A model generated the notes under the pieces. The model ran no database searches. It saw only the letters and a program-made list of their open reading frames with translations, and had not been told where the DNA came from. This document shows positions 34,296 to 43,027 of a stretch of 64,000 nucleotides of DNA, piece after piece. The stretch's first letter is position 1; the number at the start of each line of letters is the position of its first letter. The DNA is from Muriiphilus sp048268845 (GTDB taxonomy: Bacteria > Pseudomonadota > Alphaproteobacteria > Rhodobacterales > Rhodobacteraceae), in contig JBLWUQ010000008.1 of NCBI GenBank assembly GCA_048268845.1, positions 62,001-126,000 of the forward strand, written 5' to 3'. The translations under genes and the position numbers were made by a program.

Positions 34296-35470
34296 CCGAC
34301 GCTTTGCGCAAGGAAGTCCGCGACTGGATGGCCAAGCACCTGACCGGGCGGTTTGCGCCCTTGTGGATGCGTGCGGGCGCGGGCGAAGGCGACGTGATGC
34401 CCGAGCTGCGCAAGGAGTGGGAGCGCGAACTGGCCGCCGGACGCTGGACCTGCCTGGGCTGGCCCGAGGAACATGGCGGACGCGCATTGTCGGTGGCCGA
34501 ACAGGTGGTGTTTCAGGAGGAATATTCCCGCGCCGGCGGGCCGGGGCGGATGGGCCATATCGGCGAGGGCCTGATCGGGCCGACCATCCTGGCCTTCGGC
34601 ACCGACGAGCAAAAGGCGCGCCTGCTGCCGCCGATCCGGGCGGGCAAGGCGTTCTGGGCGCAGGGCTATTCCGAGCCTTCCGCCGGGTCCGATCTTGGCA
34701 ATATCCGCACCCGCGCGCGGCTGGACGAGGCCACCGGCGACTGGCTGGTGACGGGGCAGAAGATCTGGACCTCGATGGCGCATGTCTCGGACTGGATCTT
34801 CGTGGTGGCGCGCAGCGAGCCGGACTCGGTCGGGCGCAACGGCCTGATTTTCCTGATGATGAAGCTGGATCAGCCCGGTATCGAGATCCAGCCGATCCGC
34901 CAGATCGGCGGCGGCGCCGAGTTCAACTCGGTGTTCTTCGACGGCGCGCGGGCCGAGGCGCGCGACGTGCTGGGCGCACCCGGCGAGGGCTGGAAGATCG
35001 CGATGGCGCTGCTTGGGTTCGAGCGCGGCATCTCGACGCTTGGCCAGCAGATGTCGTTCGCGCAGGAGCTTGACCTGATCATCGAGATCGCGCGCGAGAA
35101 CGGCGCTGCCAAGCGCGCCGCCATACGCCAACGTATTGCCTACGCCTGGACCGGGCTGCGCGCGATGCGCTCGCTCGCGCTTCGGGTGTTGTCCGAAGAC
35201 CCCGACGCCGAGGCGGAACTCATGCGCGAGCGGTTGGCCTACAAATACCAGTGGGCGACCTGGCACCGCGATCTGGGCGCGCTGGCGATGGACGTGATCG
35301 GGCTGGACGGCGCACCCGTCGAAGGCGATCCGCGCCGCGAGCGGCTGGAGCAGATGTTCCTGTTCACGCCTGCCGACACGATCTATGGCGGCACCAACGA
35401 GATCCAGCTCAACATCCTCGCCGAAGTAGGGCTGGGGATGCCGCGAGAGCCGCGCGGAACGCTGACGTGA
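34292..35470 (+). CDS. fadE30: FadE30-like acyl-CoA dehydrogenase
   Basis: A 392-residue flavoenzyme. FadE30 introduces the double bond into the propionyl side chain of 5-hydroxy-HIP-CoA. CLGWPEEHGGRALS, AQGYSEPSAGSDLGNI, TGQKIWTSMAHVSDW, FERGISTLGQQ, YAWTGLRAMRSLA and the TWHRDLGALAMDVIG block agree with mycobacterial FadE30 as recalled; the tail reads TIYGGTNEIQLNI. Coupled at both ends: ATGA with the upstream partner subunit and GTGA with the downstream SnoaL-like gene. Confidence 0.85.
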   Translation: MTDALRKEVRDWMAKHLTGRFAPLWMRAGAGEGDVMPELRKEWERELAAGRWTCLGWPEEHGGRALSVAEQVVFQEEYSRAGGPGRMGHIGEGLIGPTILAFGTDEQKARLLPPIRAGKAFWAQGYSEPSAGSDLGNIRTRARLDEATGDWLVTGQKIWTSMAHVSDWIFVVARSEPDSVGRNGLIFLMMKLDQPGIEIQPIRQIGGGAEFNSVFFDGARAEARDVLGAPGEGWKIAMALLGFERGISTLGQQMSFAQELDLIIEIARENGAAKRAAIRQRIAYAWTGLRAMRSLALRVLSEDPDAEAELMRERLAYKYQWATWHRDLGALAMDVIGLDGAPVEGDPRRERLEQMFLFTPADTIYGGTNEIQLNILAEVGLGMPREPRGTLT

Positions 35471-36030
35471 GCGGGATTGCCGAACCGGATGCCGCCACAT
35501 TGGCCAGCGAGGCGGCGCTGCGCGCGCTGGTCACCGCCTATTCGCGCGCGGTGGACCGGCGCGATTTCGCGCTGATGCGTAGCCTCTACGACGACGATGC
35601 CTTCGAGCGCCACGGGCAGGCCTTCGAGGGCGGCCCGGATGCCTATATCGACTTTCTGCACAAGGCGACCGCAGCCTATGAGGCGACGGTGCACTACGTC
35701 GTGCAGACGAGTTTCGTGATCGACGGCGACCATGCCGAGGGCGAGGTGCACAAGATCAACTACCACCGCACCCCCGACCCCGATGCCGAGGAAATCGTGA
35801 CCGGCAGTCGCAGCCATGACCACTACATCAGGCGCGGCGGGCGCTGGCGGTTTCTGTCGCGCGCGGTCACGCTCGACTGGGCGCGGCGCCAGCCGGTCGA
35901 TGCCGCCGCCTATGACGACCCTGCAGCTCAAAGCCCGCATGGCCGGGCCGGGGCCGATGATCCATCCTATCTGCTTCTCGGCGCCTTCGCGCGTCACGAA
36001 GCCAGCGACAAACGGGAGAACGAGCGATGA
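35467..36030 (+). CDS. SnoaL/NTF2-fold protein (putative dehydratase or isomerase)
   Basis: A 187-residue protein of the SnoaL-like class: ALVTAYSRAVDRRDFALMRSLY, DDDAFERHGQAFEG, VHYVVQTSFVIDGDHAEGE, SRSHDHYIRRGGRWRFLSR. The conserved Tyr, Asp and His positions of the scytalone-dehydratase/BaiE group appear to be present. GTG 35467 overlaps the FadE30 stop by 4 bases and no ATG fits better. Its place between FadE30 and EchA20 genes suggests a dehydration or isomerisation on a C/D-ring CoA ester, possibly for hydroxylated (bile-acid-type) rings. C-terminal ~40 residues are polar and low in motif content. Confidence 0.76.
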   Translation: MSGIAEPDAATLASEAALRALVTAYSRAVDRRDFALMRSLYDDDAFERHGQAFEGGPDAYIDFLHKATAAYEATVHYVVQTSFVIDGDHAEGEVHKINYHRTPDPDAEEIVTGSRSHDHYIRRGGRWRFLSRAVTLDWARRQPVDAAAYDDPAAQSPHGRAGADDPSYLLLGAFARHEASDKRENER

Positions 36031-36803
36031 GCCAACAATTCTGGAGCCGCGTCGAGGACGGTATCGCCGAACTGGTGATCGAAAGCCCGCCGGTCAATGC
36101 GCTGGACAGCAAGGGCTGGTTCGGGCTGGCGGATGAGATCGACCGGCTGCAGGCCGACGACGCGGTGCGTGTGCTGGTGATCCGGGCCGAGGGGCGCGGC
36201 TTCTGTGCCGGGGTCGACATCAAGGAATTGCAGAAATATCCGGGCCGGATCACCGATGTGAACGCCGGCAACTGGGAGACGTTTCGCGCCGTGCATCGCG
36301 GGTTGAAGCCGGTGATCGCCGCGCCGCATGGCTATGTGCTGGGCGGTGGCATCGGCATCTGCGGCTCGGCCGACATCATCCTGGCCTCGCCCGACGTGAC
36401 CTTCGGCGTGCCCGAGGTGGATCGCGGAGCCCTTGGGGCGGGCGCGCATCTGCAACGGATGTTTCCGGTCCAGAAAGTGCGCTGGATGTATTTCACCGGC
36501 GAGCCGATCGACGCCGCCGAAGCGTATCGGCTGGGCGCCATTCAGGAGATCGTGCCGCGCGAGGGTCTGCGCGACGCCGCGATGGCGCTGGCGGCCAAGA
36601 TCGCGGCCAAGAGCACGACGATGATCAAGCTGGCCAAGGAATCGCTCAACGGCGTCGAGGACGGCGATCTGGAAGCGAAATACCGCTGGGAACAGGGCTT
36701 TACCGCGCAGGCCTATCTGACGGCGGAAAGCCAGGAGAGCCGCGATGCCTTCGTCGCCAAGCGCGATGCGGATTTCAGCAGCAAGGACGGAAAGGGCGCG
36801 TAA
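36027..36803 (+). CDS. echA20: EchA20-like ring-opening crotonase (HIEC-CoA hydrolase type)
   Basis: A 258-residue crotonase-fold enzyme. EchA20 opens the D-ring of HIEC-CoA hydrolytically in steroid degradation. SPPVNALDSKGWFGLADEI, VIRAEGRGFCAGVDIKELQ (oxyanion loop), GGGIGICGSADIILAS, VTFGVPEVDRGALGAGAHL and FTAQAYLTAESQESRDAFV match mycobacterial EchA20 as recalled, including the GVDIKE and PEV-RGALGA blocks that set it apart from ordinary enoyl-CoA hydratases. Overlaps the SnoaL-like gene by ATGA and the MaoC gene by one base. Confidence 0.85.
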   Translation: MSQQFWSRVEDGIAELVIESPPVNALDSKGWFGLADEIDRLQADDAVRVLVIRAEGRGFCAGVDIKELQKYPGRITDVNAGNWETFRAVHRGLKPVIAAPHGYVLGGGIGICGSADIILASPDVTFGVPEVDRGALGAGAHLQRMFPVQKVRWMYFTGEPIDAAEAYRLGAIQEIVPREGLRDAAMALAAKIAAKSTTMIKLAKESLNGVEDGDLEAKYRWEQGFTAQAYLTAESQESRDAFVAKRDADFSSKDGKGA

Positions 36804-37261
36804 TGGGGTTGGTTTTTTCTTCGGTGGATCAGGCGGTTGCCGCAACAGGGTCCGATCTGGGTGCGTCCGAGTGGCTGACAATCGACCAGGCGCGTATCGA
36901 CGCCTTTGCCGATGCGACGGGCGATCATCAGTGGATTCATGTCGATCCCGCCCGCGCCAAGGACGGCCCCTTCGGGCGCACCGTGGCGCATGGCTACCTC
37001 ACGTTCTCGCTGATCAACATGTTCCTGCCCGACCTGATCCGCGCCGAGGGCGCGACGATGGGGTTGAACTACGGCGCCGACCGGCTGCGCTTTCCCGCCG
37101 CCGTGCCGGTGGGGTCGCGCATCCGGTTTGCCGGCACGCTGGCCGAGGCAAAGGTGACCAGCGACGGCGGCGTGCAGATCACCACGCGGGTAACGGTCGA
37201 GCTTGAAGGGTCCGAACGGCCCGCCTGCGTCGCGGATATCCTGTCGCGCTATTATTTCTGA
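36803..37261 (+). CDS. MaoC-like (R)-specific enoyl-CoA hydratase
   Basis: A 152-residue single-hotdog hydratase. The catalytic motif FADATGDHQWIHVDP is intact, with Asp41 and His46 as the acid/base pair, followed by GRTVAHGYLTFSL. It should hydrate the alpha,beta-unsaturated CoA ester made by the adjacent FadE30 pair. Its ATG overlaps the EchA20 stop (TAATG), and the gene ends 10 bases inside the convergent sigma-factor gene. Last gene of the plus-strand operon 33138-37261. Confidence 0.9.
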   Translation: MGLVFSSVDQAVAATGSDLGASEWLTIDQARIDAFADATGDHQWIHVDPARAKDGPFGRTVAHGYLTFSLINMFLPDLIRAEGATMGLNYGADRLRFPAAVPVGSRIRFAGTLAEAKVTSDGGVQITTRVTVELEGSERPACVADILSRYYF

Positions 37262-37956
37262 GCGGCGCGCAAGGCCCCGATCACCCGGTCGGCCATGTGG
37301 GCGCAGCGCGCGCCGTCGAACGGAAAGACGCCGGAGAACTCGCTGGCGAGGTGCTGGCGCACCTCGTCGCGCAACCGGCGGCGGGCGCGCAACAGGCGGG
37401 TCTTGACGGTGATCGGGTTGATGCCCAGCAGGTCGGCAACCTCGCGCGTCGACATCTCCTCGACCTCGCGCAGCACATAGGTCAGCCGGTAAGGCTCGGG
37501 CAGCGCGTCGATGGCGCGTTCCAGAAAGATGCGGACCTCGGTGCGGCCAAGCTCGGATTCCGGTGTGGTCGGCGGCGGTGTCATCGGGTTGGCAGGGCCT
37601 TCTTCAAGGGCGTCGGTGGCGTCTTTTCGGTACTCGGCAAGATCGACGATCCGCGCGCCTCGTCGCAATCGCCCGAAGGCCTCGTTCATCGCGATCCGTG
37701 TCACCCAGGTGGCGAACCCGGCCTCGCCGCGAAAGCTGTCGAGCTTGGTGAAGGCCGCGACGTAAGCCGCCTGCACCACGTCCTCGGCCTCGGCGTCGTC
37801 ATGCAGGATGCCGCGCGCGACGCGAAACAACTGCCTGTTGCAGCGCCGGACCAGTTCGCGGATCGCGGCCTCGTTCTTTTGCCGCGCGAGCAGGACCAGT
37901 TCGGCCTCGGAGCGGTCCTCCGGGGGTTTGGGTGTGGCAAGCGGTGTCGGGACCAT
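37252..37956 (-). CDS. ECF-type RNA polymerase sigma factor
   Basis: A 234-residue sigma-70 family ECF factor. Region 2 spans ~50-115 (ILHDDAEAEDVVQAAYVAAF, FATWVTRIAMNEAFGRLRR); a 25-residue acidic/proline linker follows (EEGPANPMTPPPTTP); region 4 at ~150-205 (LPEPYRLTYVLREVEEMSTR, EVADLLGINPITVKTRLLRA). A short C-terminal tail carries FDGARCAHMADRV. ATG 37956 has GAGGAGCG ahead. Third gene of a unit with a Tat-exported cupredoxin and a periplasmic small protein; no membrane or zinc anti-sigma gene is adjacent, so the control mode is unclear. Confidence 0.9.
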   Translation of the reverse strand: MVPTPLATPKPPEDRSEAELVLLARQKNEAAIRELVRRCNRQLFRVARGILHDDAEAEDVVQAAYVAAFTKLDSFRGEAGFATWVTRIAMNEAFGRLRRGARIVDLAEYRKDATDALEEGPANPMTPPPTTPESELGRTEVRIFLERAIDALPEPYRLTYVLREVEEMSTREVADLLGINPITVKTRLLRARRRLRDEVRQHLASEFSGVFPFDGARCAHMADRVIGALRAAQK

Positions 37957-37957
37957 G

Positions 37958-38476
37958 TCAACGCTCCTCAACGTGCAGCGGGCCGTGGGCAAGGATGTCG
38001 GCGACCGGGGCGAAACCCGCCAGCGTCTCGGGATCGAGATCGCCGTCGGGGTAGTCGGTGAGCCCGGTCTGACCGGCTTCGGCCACGACGATCCGCCCGA
38101 CCATGCCCGCCAGTTCATGCGGGATGCAGTAGTAATCATAGACCCCCGGCACGTCGAACGTCACCTCAAAGCTTTCACCCGGCAGCAGATAGTCGCTGTC
38201 GAATGCCCTGGCCCCCTCGGGGATGCGCCGGGGATGGTCGTCGTTTTGCGGCGCATAGGCGGTGGCGGTGTGCGAATTGCCCTTGTCGCGGTTGGTCCAG
38301 CGCACCGTGTCGCCGGGCCGGATCAGCACACCGTAGGGATCGAACCAGACGCGCGAGCCATCGAGCCGCCCGGCCATGACGATCTCGACCACCGATCCGG
38401 CAAATGCCAGCCGGGGCGAGAGGGAGAGCGCGGCGGCAAAGCCGCCGCCCCCCCACAGAAATGCACGGCGGCGCAT
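37958..38476 (-). CDS. Exported cupredoxin (blue copper) domain protein
   Basis: A 172-residue periplasmic protein. The N terminus is MRRRAFLWGGGGFAAALSLS with a twin-arginine-like RRxFL and cleavage after LAFA, suggesting Tat export. The plastocyanin-like domain keeps the type-1 copper ligands: His in GNSHTATAY and Cys, His, Met in YYCIPHELAGM. It may donate or accept electrons, or sense copper/redox state for the neighbouring sigma factor, one base downstream. ATG 38476 preferred to the longer open frame. Confidence 0.85.
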   Translation of the reverse strand: MRRRAFLWGGGGFAAALSLSPRLAFAGSVVEIVMAGRLDGSRVWFDPYGVLIRPGDTVRWTNRDKGNSHTATAYAPQNDDHPRRIPEGARAFDSDYLLPGESFEVTFDVPGVYDYYCIPHELAGMVGRIVVAEAGQTGLTDYPDGDLDPETLAGFAPVADILAHGPLHVEER

Positions 38477-38477
38477 G

Positions 38478-38897
38478 TCATTCGGCCACGCTGGCTTCGT
38501 CGGCCACGGGCACATGCCAGAGCACGACATGCTGGTGCGGCTCTGCGACGCCCGGATGGCCGGCGTTGTAGTAGATGTCGACGTGATCGACATTGCCGCC
38601 CGGCGCGATCAGGTTGTCAAAGCTGGTGTCGGCGTTCATCGCCGAGATCGGGATCATGTAGATCGTGCTGACCAGCCGCCCGTCATGGTCATAGGCGACA
38701 AACGGCCCGGCGGGCAGCGTTGCGGGATCGACGAACAACTGGCCGATGCCGGGCAGGAAATCGGGCAGCGCCACCAGCTCCGACACCTTCTGATAGGGCG
38801 CCTCGGGCGGGTTGGTGGCGACGGCGGCGTCCTGGGCAACGACCGGGCTGGCGGCGAGCGCACAGGCGGCAACGGCGGTGGCAAACAAACGGGACAT
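38478..38897 (-). CDS. Small exported protein (DUF5602/TTHB210-like, tentative)
   Basis: A 139-residue protein with a signal peptide (FATAVAACALAASPVVA, cleaved before QDA). The mature part has VALPDFLPGIGQLFVDPA, FVAYDHDGRLVSTIYMIPIS and YNAGHPGVAEPHQHVVLWHV, the last rich in His and likely to bind metal. It resembles what I recall of the TTHB210-like/DUF5602 family. It is the first gene of the cupredoxin/sigma unit, with AAAGGAG ahead of ATG 38897. Function unknown. Confidence 0.7.
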   Translation of the reverse strand: MSRLFATAVAACALAASPVVAQDAAVATNPPEAPYQKVSELVALPDFLPGIGQLFVDPATLPAGPFVAYDHDGRLVSTIYMIPISAMNADTSFDNLIAPGGNVDHVDIYYNAGHPGVAEPHQHVVLWHVPVADEASVAE

Positions 38898-38970
38898 CTC
38901 ATGCTCCTTTTCGCATTCAGCGGCACGCCGCGTTCCGGCGTGTCTGAAGCATTGGATGCAGGAGCGCCCG

Positions 38971-38979
38971 AAAGGTTCC
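38971..38979 (-). promoter_or_regulatory. Candidate ECF -35 element upstream of the cupredoxin/sigma unit
   Basis: Reads GGAACCTTT on the minus strand, 74 bases before ATG 38897. GGAAC is the usual -35 core of ECF promoters, suggesting autoregulation by the sigma factor of the same unit. The -10 is not clear. Confidence 0.35.
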
Positions 38980-39015
38980 CGTGCGGTCGCGAAAGCGTGA
39001 AGTCCGGCCTGTGCC

Positions 39016-40221
<1,206 letters not shown>

Positions 40222-40275
40222 GGGAATACTCCTTAAATCCGTTCTGTTCTGGGTAGGGCCGGCACCCGTGCGGGG

Positions 40276-40293
40276 CATCGTCTGAAAAGACTA
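40276..40293 (-). promoter_or_regulatory. Regulon site, copy 9 (thiolase 39016-40221)
   Basis: Toward the gene it reads TAGTC-TTTTCA-GACGATG, 55 bases before TTG 40221. Confidence 0.76.
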
Positions 40294-40310
40294 AGACCGG
40301 GCGCGCAGGG

Positions 40311-41084
40311 TCAGAGGTGATAGCCGCCGTCGACGTTGATGACCTCGCCGGTGACGAAACCGGCCCGGCGCGAGGCGAGGAAGGCGACCGCCTCGGCAAC
40401 GTCGAGCGGCTTGCCGGTCGTGCGCAGCGGCGTGTTGGCGATGGCCTTGTCCATATAGGTCGCGTCGATCTGGCCCTGCGCGGTCAGTTCGGTGTGGCTT
40501 CCCGCCTCGATGATGCCCAGCGCGACCCCGTTGGCGCGGATGCCGAAGCGGCCTTCCTCCTTGGCCAGGCTGCGCAGGATGGCGAGCACCCCGGCCTTGG
40601 GCACGATCGACAAGCCGTCGGCGGGGGCATAGCGAAACTGCGCCGAGCTCAGCACCGCCACCACCGCGCCCCGGCTTTGGCGCAGATGCGGGATGGCGTG
40701 GTGGATGAGGTGGAAGAACCCGAGCGTGTCTTTCAGCAGGTGCTCGCGCATCTGATCTGGCGTGGTGCGGCTGAGGTGGATCTGCGGCACCAGCGGCCCG
40801 GCGGCATAAACGAGGGTATGAAGCGGCCCCTGCCCGTCACCGGTCAGCGCCGCGATCAGCGCGCCGACCGCCTCGGCATCGCCCGCATCGAGCGGGTGGA
40901 TGCTGGCCGCCCGACCCTCGGCGCGCACCGCCTCGGCAGCGGCTTCGGCGCGGGCTTCGTTGCGGTGATAGGTCAGCGCGACATCGCAGCCGTCACGCGC
41001 CAGCACGCGGCAGATCTCGGCCCCGACGCCGCCGCTGCCACCGACGACAAGCGCGCGGCCTTCGGGGAACAGCGGCGTTGTCAT
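40311..41084 (-). CDS. SDR-fold protein lacking the catalytic tyrosine
   Basis: A 257-residue SDR-like protein. The cofactor loop is GGSGGVGAEI, and the C terminus VTGEVINVDGGYHL is that of a classical SDR. In the active-site region the sequence is LSSAQFRYAPADGLSIVPKAGV: the Tyr of YxxxK is replaced by Ser (SIVPK). Either a different residue (the Tyr of FRYAP) substitutes, as in enoyl-reductase-type SDRs with altered spacing, or catalysis differs. It lies 2 bases after ipdB in the minus-strand operon ipdA-ipdB-SDR. FabI-like enoyl reductase chemistry is worth considering. Confidence 0.82.
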   Translation of the reverse strand: MTTPLFPEGRALVVGGSGGVGAEICRVLARDGCDVALTYHRNEARAEAAAEAVRAEGRAASIHPLDAGDAEAVGALIAALTGDGQGPLHTLVYAAGPLVPQIHLSRTTPDQMREHLLKDTLGFFHLIHHAIPHLRQSRGAVVAVLSSAQFRYAPADGLSIVPKAGVLAILRSLAKEEGRFGIRANGVALGIIEAGSHTELTAQGQIDATYMDKAIANTPLRTTGKPLDVAEAVAFLASRRAGFVTGEVINVDGGYHL

Positions 41085-41086
41085 CC

Positions 41087-41890
41087 TCAGGCCGCCGCGC
41101 GGATGCCGGGCGGGTTGCCTTTGAGGACCTTGGCGCGGATGTCATGCGGGTCGAGCCTGCGGATGATCGCAAGCTGTTCCTCGGTCGGCGCGGCCGTCTC
41201 GCCCATGCCCGGTGCCTTGAGCAGCGGAAATCCGGTGGCCGCCTGAACCTCGTCGAAGGTCACGCCGGGATGCAGCGACAGCACCTGTGCCGCGTGATCC
41301 GGGCCGCCGAAGTCGAACACGCAAAGGTCGGTGACGACCCGGCCGATCCGGACCCGGTTCATGTCCGCGCCCTCGGGCCAGTTCTTGGGGTTGTAGCCGG
41401 CGCTTGCCACCACATCGACCTCGCTCTCGACGAAGGTGCGGGTCGAGTGGTTGGGGATGAACATCGAGTTCTTGTGCGAAATCGAGTTGCCGGGAAAGCC
41501 GCGCACGCCCAGCATCTGCACCTTGGGCTTGGAGAAATCCGGGCCGAGCGCCGAAATGTTGGCCTGTGCCCAGCGGTCCATCTGAACCGGCGTCACCATG
41601 GCGTGCCGCCGCCCCGACCAGACCACGTCGAACACGCGCCGGAACGGCATCCAGCCGGTGAACTCGGGCTTGTAGTCGCCGCGCGGGCCGACCGGCACCG
41701 GGTCTTCGACCAGCATGCACTCGCCATCGGTCATGGCCAGTTCCGGCGCAAACGTCAGCTTGGCCAGCCCCGCGGCCACCCGCGGGACCGGGCCGATGCC
41801 GGTGACAAGAAGCTCGCCGTCGCCGCGAAATGCCTCGGCGGCGGCAACGATGAGGAGTTCTGCGAGGGTGAAGGTATCTGCCTGGGTCAT
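41087..41890 (-). CDS. ipdB: IpdB-like subunit of COCHEA-CoA hydrolase
   Basis: IpdAB belongs to the class I CoA-transferase fold but acts as a hydrolase that opens the last carbocyclic ring (COCHEA-CoA) in steroid degradation. This 267-residue beta subunit has FAPELAMTDGECMLVED, GWMPFRRVFDVVWSGRRHAM, DRWAQANISALG, GVRGFPGNSISHKNSMFI, GRVVTDLCVFDFGGPDH and LSLHPGVTFDEV, all agreeing with mycobacterial IpdB as recalled. It follows ipdA after 11 bases. The Comamonas counterparts are ScdL1/L2. Confidence 0.87.
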   Translation of the reverse strand: MTQADTFTLAELLIVAAAEAFRGDGELLVTGIGPVPRVAAGLAKLTFAPELAMTDGECMLVEDPVPVGPRGDYKPEFTGWMPFRRVFDVVWSGRRHAMVTPVQMDRWAQANISALGPDFSKPKVQMLGVRGFPGNSISHKNSMFIPNHSTRTFVESEVDVVASAGYNPKNWPEGADMNRVRIGRVVTDLCVFDFGGPDHAAQVLSLHPGVTFDEVQAATGFPLLKAPGMGETAAPTEEQLAIIRRLDPHDIRAKVLKGNPPGIRAAA

Positions 41891-41901
41891 GGTCGGTCCG
41901 A

Positions 41902-42786
41902 TCAGAACACGGGAAGGGGAAGGGCACGGATCGCGGCTTCGCCGCCGACCGCGTCGAGATAGGCGGCTTCGCCACCGGCGACGAAACGCTCGTAATAGGT
42001 CTGCCAGCCGTTTTCCTCGGTGGCCGAGGCGGCGTAGGTCTTGAGATGCCCGAGATCCCAGCCATAGCCGTAATGCGCGGCGGTCGGATGCGCGCCGAAC
42101 GGTGCCTTGACCACGCCCGAGATGAAGGTGCGTTCAACCGCGTTGTCCTTGAGGTCTTCGGGGTCCTGCGAGGCGATGCTGTCCACCAGTTCCTCGGTGG
42201 TGACATAGGTCTTGGTGGCCGCGCGCGCCATTAGCCCGTCGAAATAGGGGTCGGGGCCGAAAGCCAGCGTGTTGCCCAGCCGGTCGGCCCGGCTGACATG
42301 CAGAAGTGCCGCGTCGAGCTTCAACGCCGGCATCGCCACCAGCACTTCGCCGTCGGCGTAAGGCGACTTGATGGTGCGCAGTTCCGGGTTGTTCTTCATC
42401 ACATCGGTGCCCAGCCCGATCGGCGTGGGCAGGAACGGCACGTTGTGCCCGGCGGCCTCAAGCCCCAGCACCACCATGCCCTCGCCGAGCTCCATCACCT
42501 CGATCGAGCCTTCCTGACGCGCCTTGCGGAAATGCGGCTCGATCGGGATCACGTCGAGCGACACGAAACCGTAGATCAGCTTGCGCACCTTGCCGGCGGC
42601 GCAGAGCATCCCCATTTCCGGGCCGCCGAAGCCAACAAGCGTGAGGTCCTTCAGGGGCGAGCGCAGGATTTCGCGGACAAGCGCCATCGGCTTGCGGCGC
42701 GGACCCCAGCCGCCCATTCCGATCGTCATTCCGTCGCGAAGCTCGGCGACGGCGCTTTCGAGGGTCATTTCCTTGTTCATCGGCAT
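41902..42786 (-). CDS. ipdA: IpdA-like subunit of COCHEA-CoA hydrolase
   Basis: The 294-residue alpha subunit. ELRDGMTIGMGGWGPRRKPM, VREILRSPLKDLTLV, GPEMGMLCAAGKVRKLIYGF, LVAMPALKLDAALLHVSRAD and FGPDPYFDGLMARAA agree with mycobacterial IpdA as recalled, rather than with acetoacetate or glutaconate CoA-transferases. ATG 42786 (GGGAAC ahead) or ATG 42780 could be the start. First gene of ipdA-ipdB-SDR. The promoter region has a variant of the regulon site: a tight ATCGTC-G-GACGAT palindrome 28 bases upstream. Confidence 0.87.
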   Translation of the reverse strand: MPMNKEMTLESAVAELRDGMTIGMGGWGPRRKPMALVREILRSPLKDLTLVGFGGPEMGMLCAAGKVRKLIYGFVSLDVIPIEPHFRKARQEGSIEVMELGEGMVVLGLEAAGHNVPFLPTPIGLGTDVMKNNPELRTIKSPYADGEVLVAMPALKLDAALLHVSRADRLGNTLAFGPDPYFDGLMARAATKTYVTTEELVDSIASQDPEDLKDNAVERTFISGVVKAPFGAHPTAAHYGYGWDLGHLKTYAASATEENGWQTYYERFVAGGEAAYLDAVGGEAAIRALPLPVF

Positions 42787-42813
42787 GTTCCGTTCCCGTT
42801 CGTGGCGCGCGCA

Positions 42814-42827
42814 CATCGTCGGACGAT
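42814..42827 (-). promoter_or_regulatory. Variant regulon site before ipdA
   Basis: CATCGTC and GACGAT arms are separated by one base instead of six, giving the 13-base palindrome ATCGTC-G-GACGAT, 28 bases before ATG 42786. The GACGATG arm is conserved but the spacing is not, so this is a variant or a degenerate copy. Confidence 0.45.
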
Positions 42828-42921
42828 CCGCCCGGCGCGACTGGTCGGATCGTTTCTCTCGGGTTTCACGATGTCGCACATGCTGCAAATGGACTATGGG
42901 GGTTGAAGTCTTTGAAAAACG

Positions 42922-42941
42922 GGTCGTCTGTTTTGACGATG
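42922..42941 (+). promoter_or_regulatory. Regulon site, copy 10 (SDR 43028)
   Basis: Reads GGTCGTC-TGTTTT-GACGATG, 87 bases before the ATG. Confidence 0.73.
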
Positions 42942-43027
42942 CCGCCCGGACCCGGCGATGCTAGCCCGGCCCGGATCGCGGCTGGACCAGTGCCACCGCC
43001 CGAGATGCAGCCCGCAAAGGAACCGAC

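Noticed and set aside
41087..42786. Acetoacetate- or 3-oxoadipate-type CoA-transferase
   Set aside because: The sequence blocks (GGWGPRRKP, GWMPFRRVF, VVTDLCVFDFGGPDH) are those of IpdAB hydrolases rather than of AtoDA/PcaIJ.
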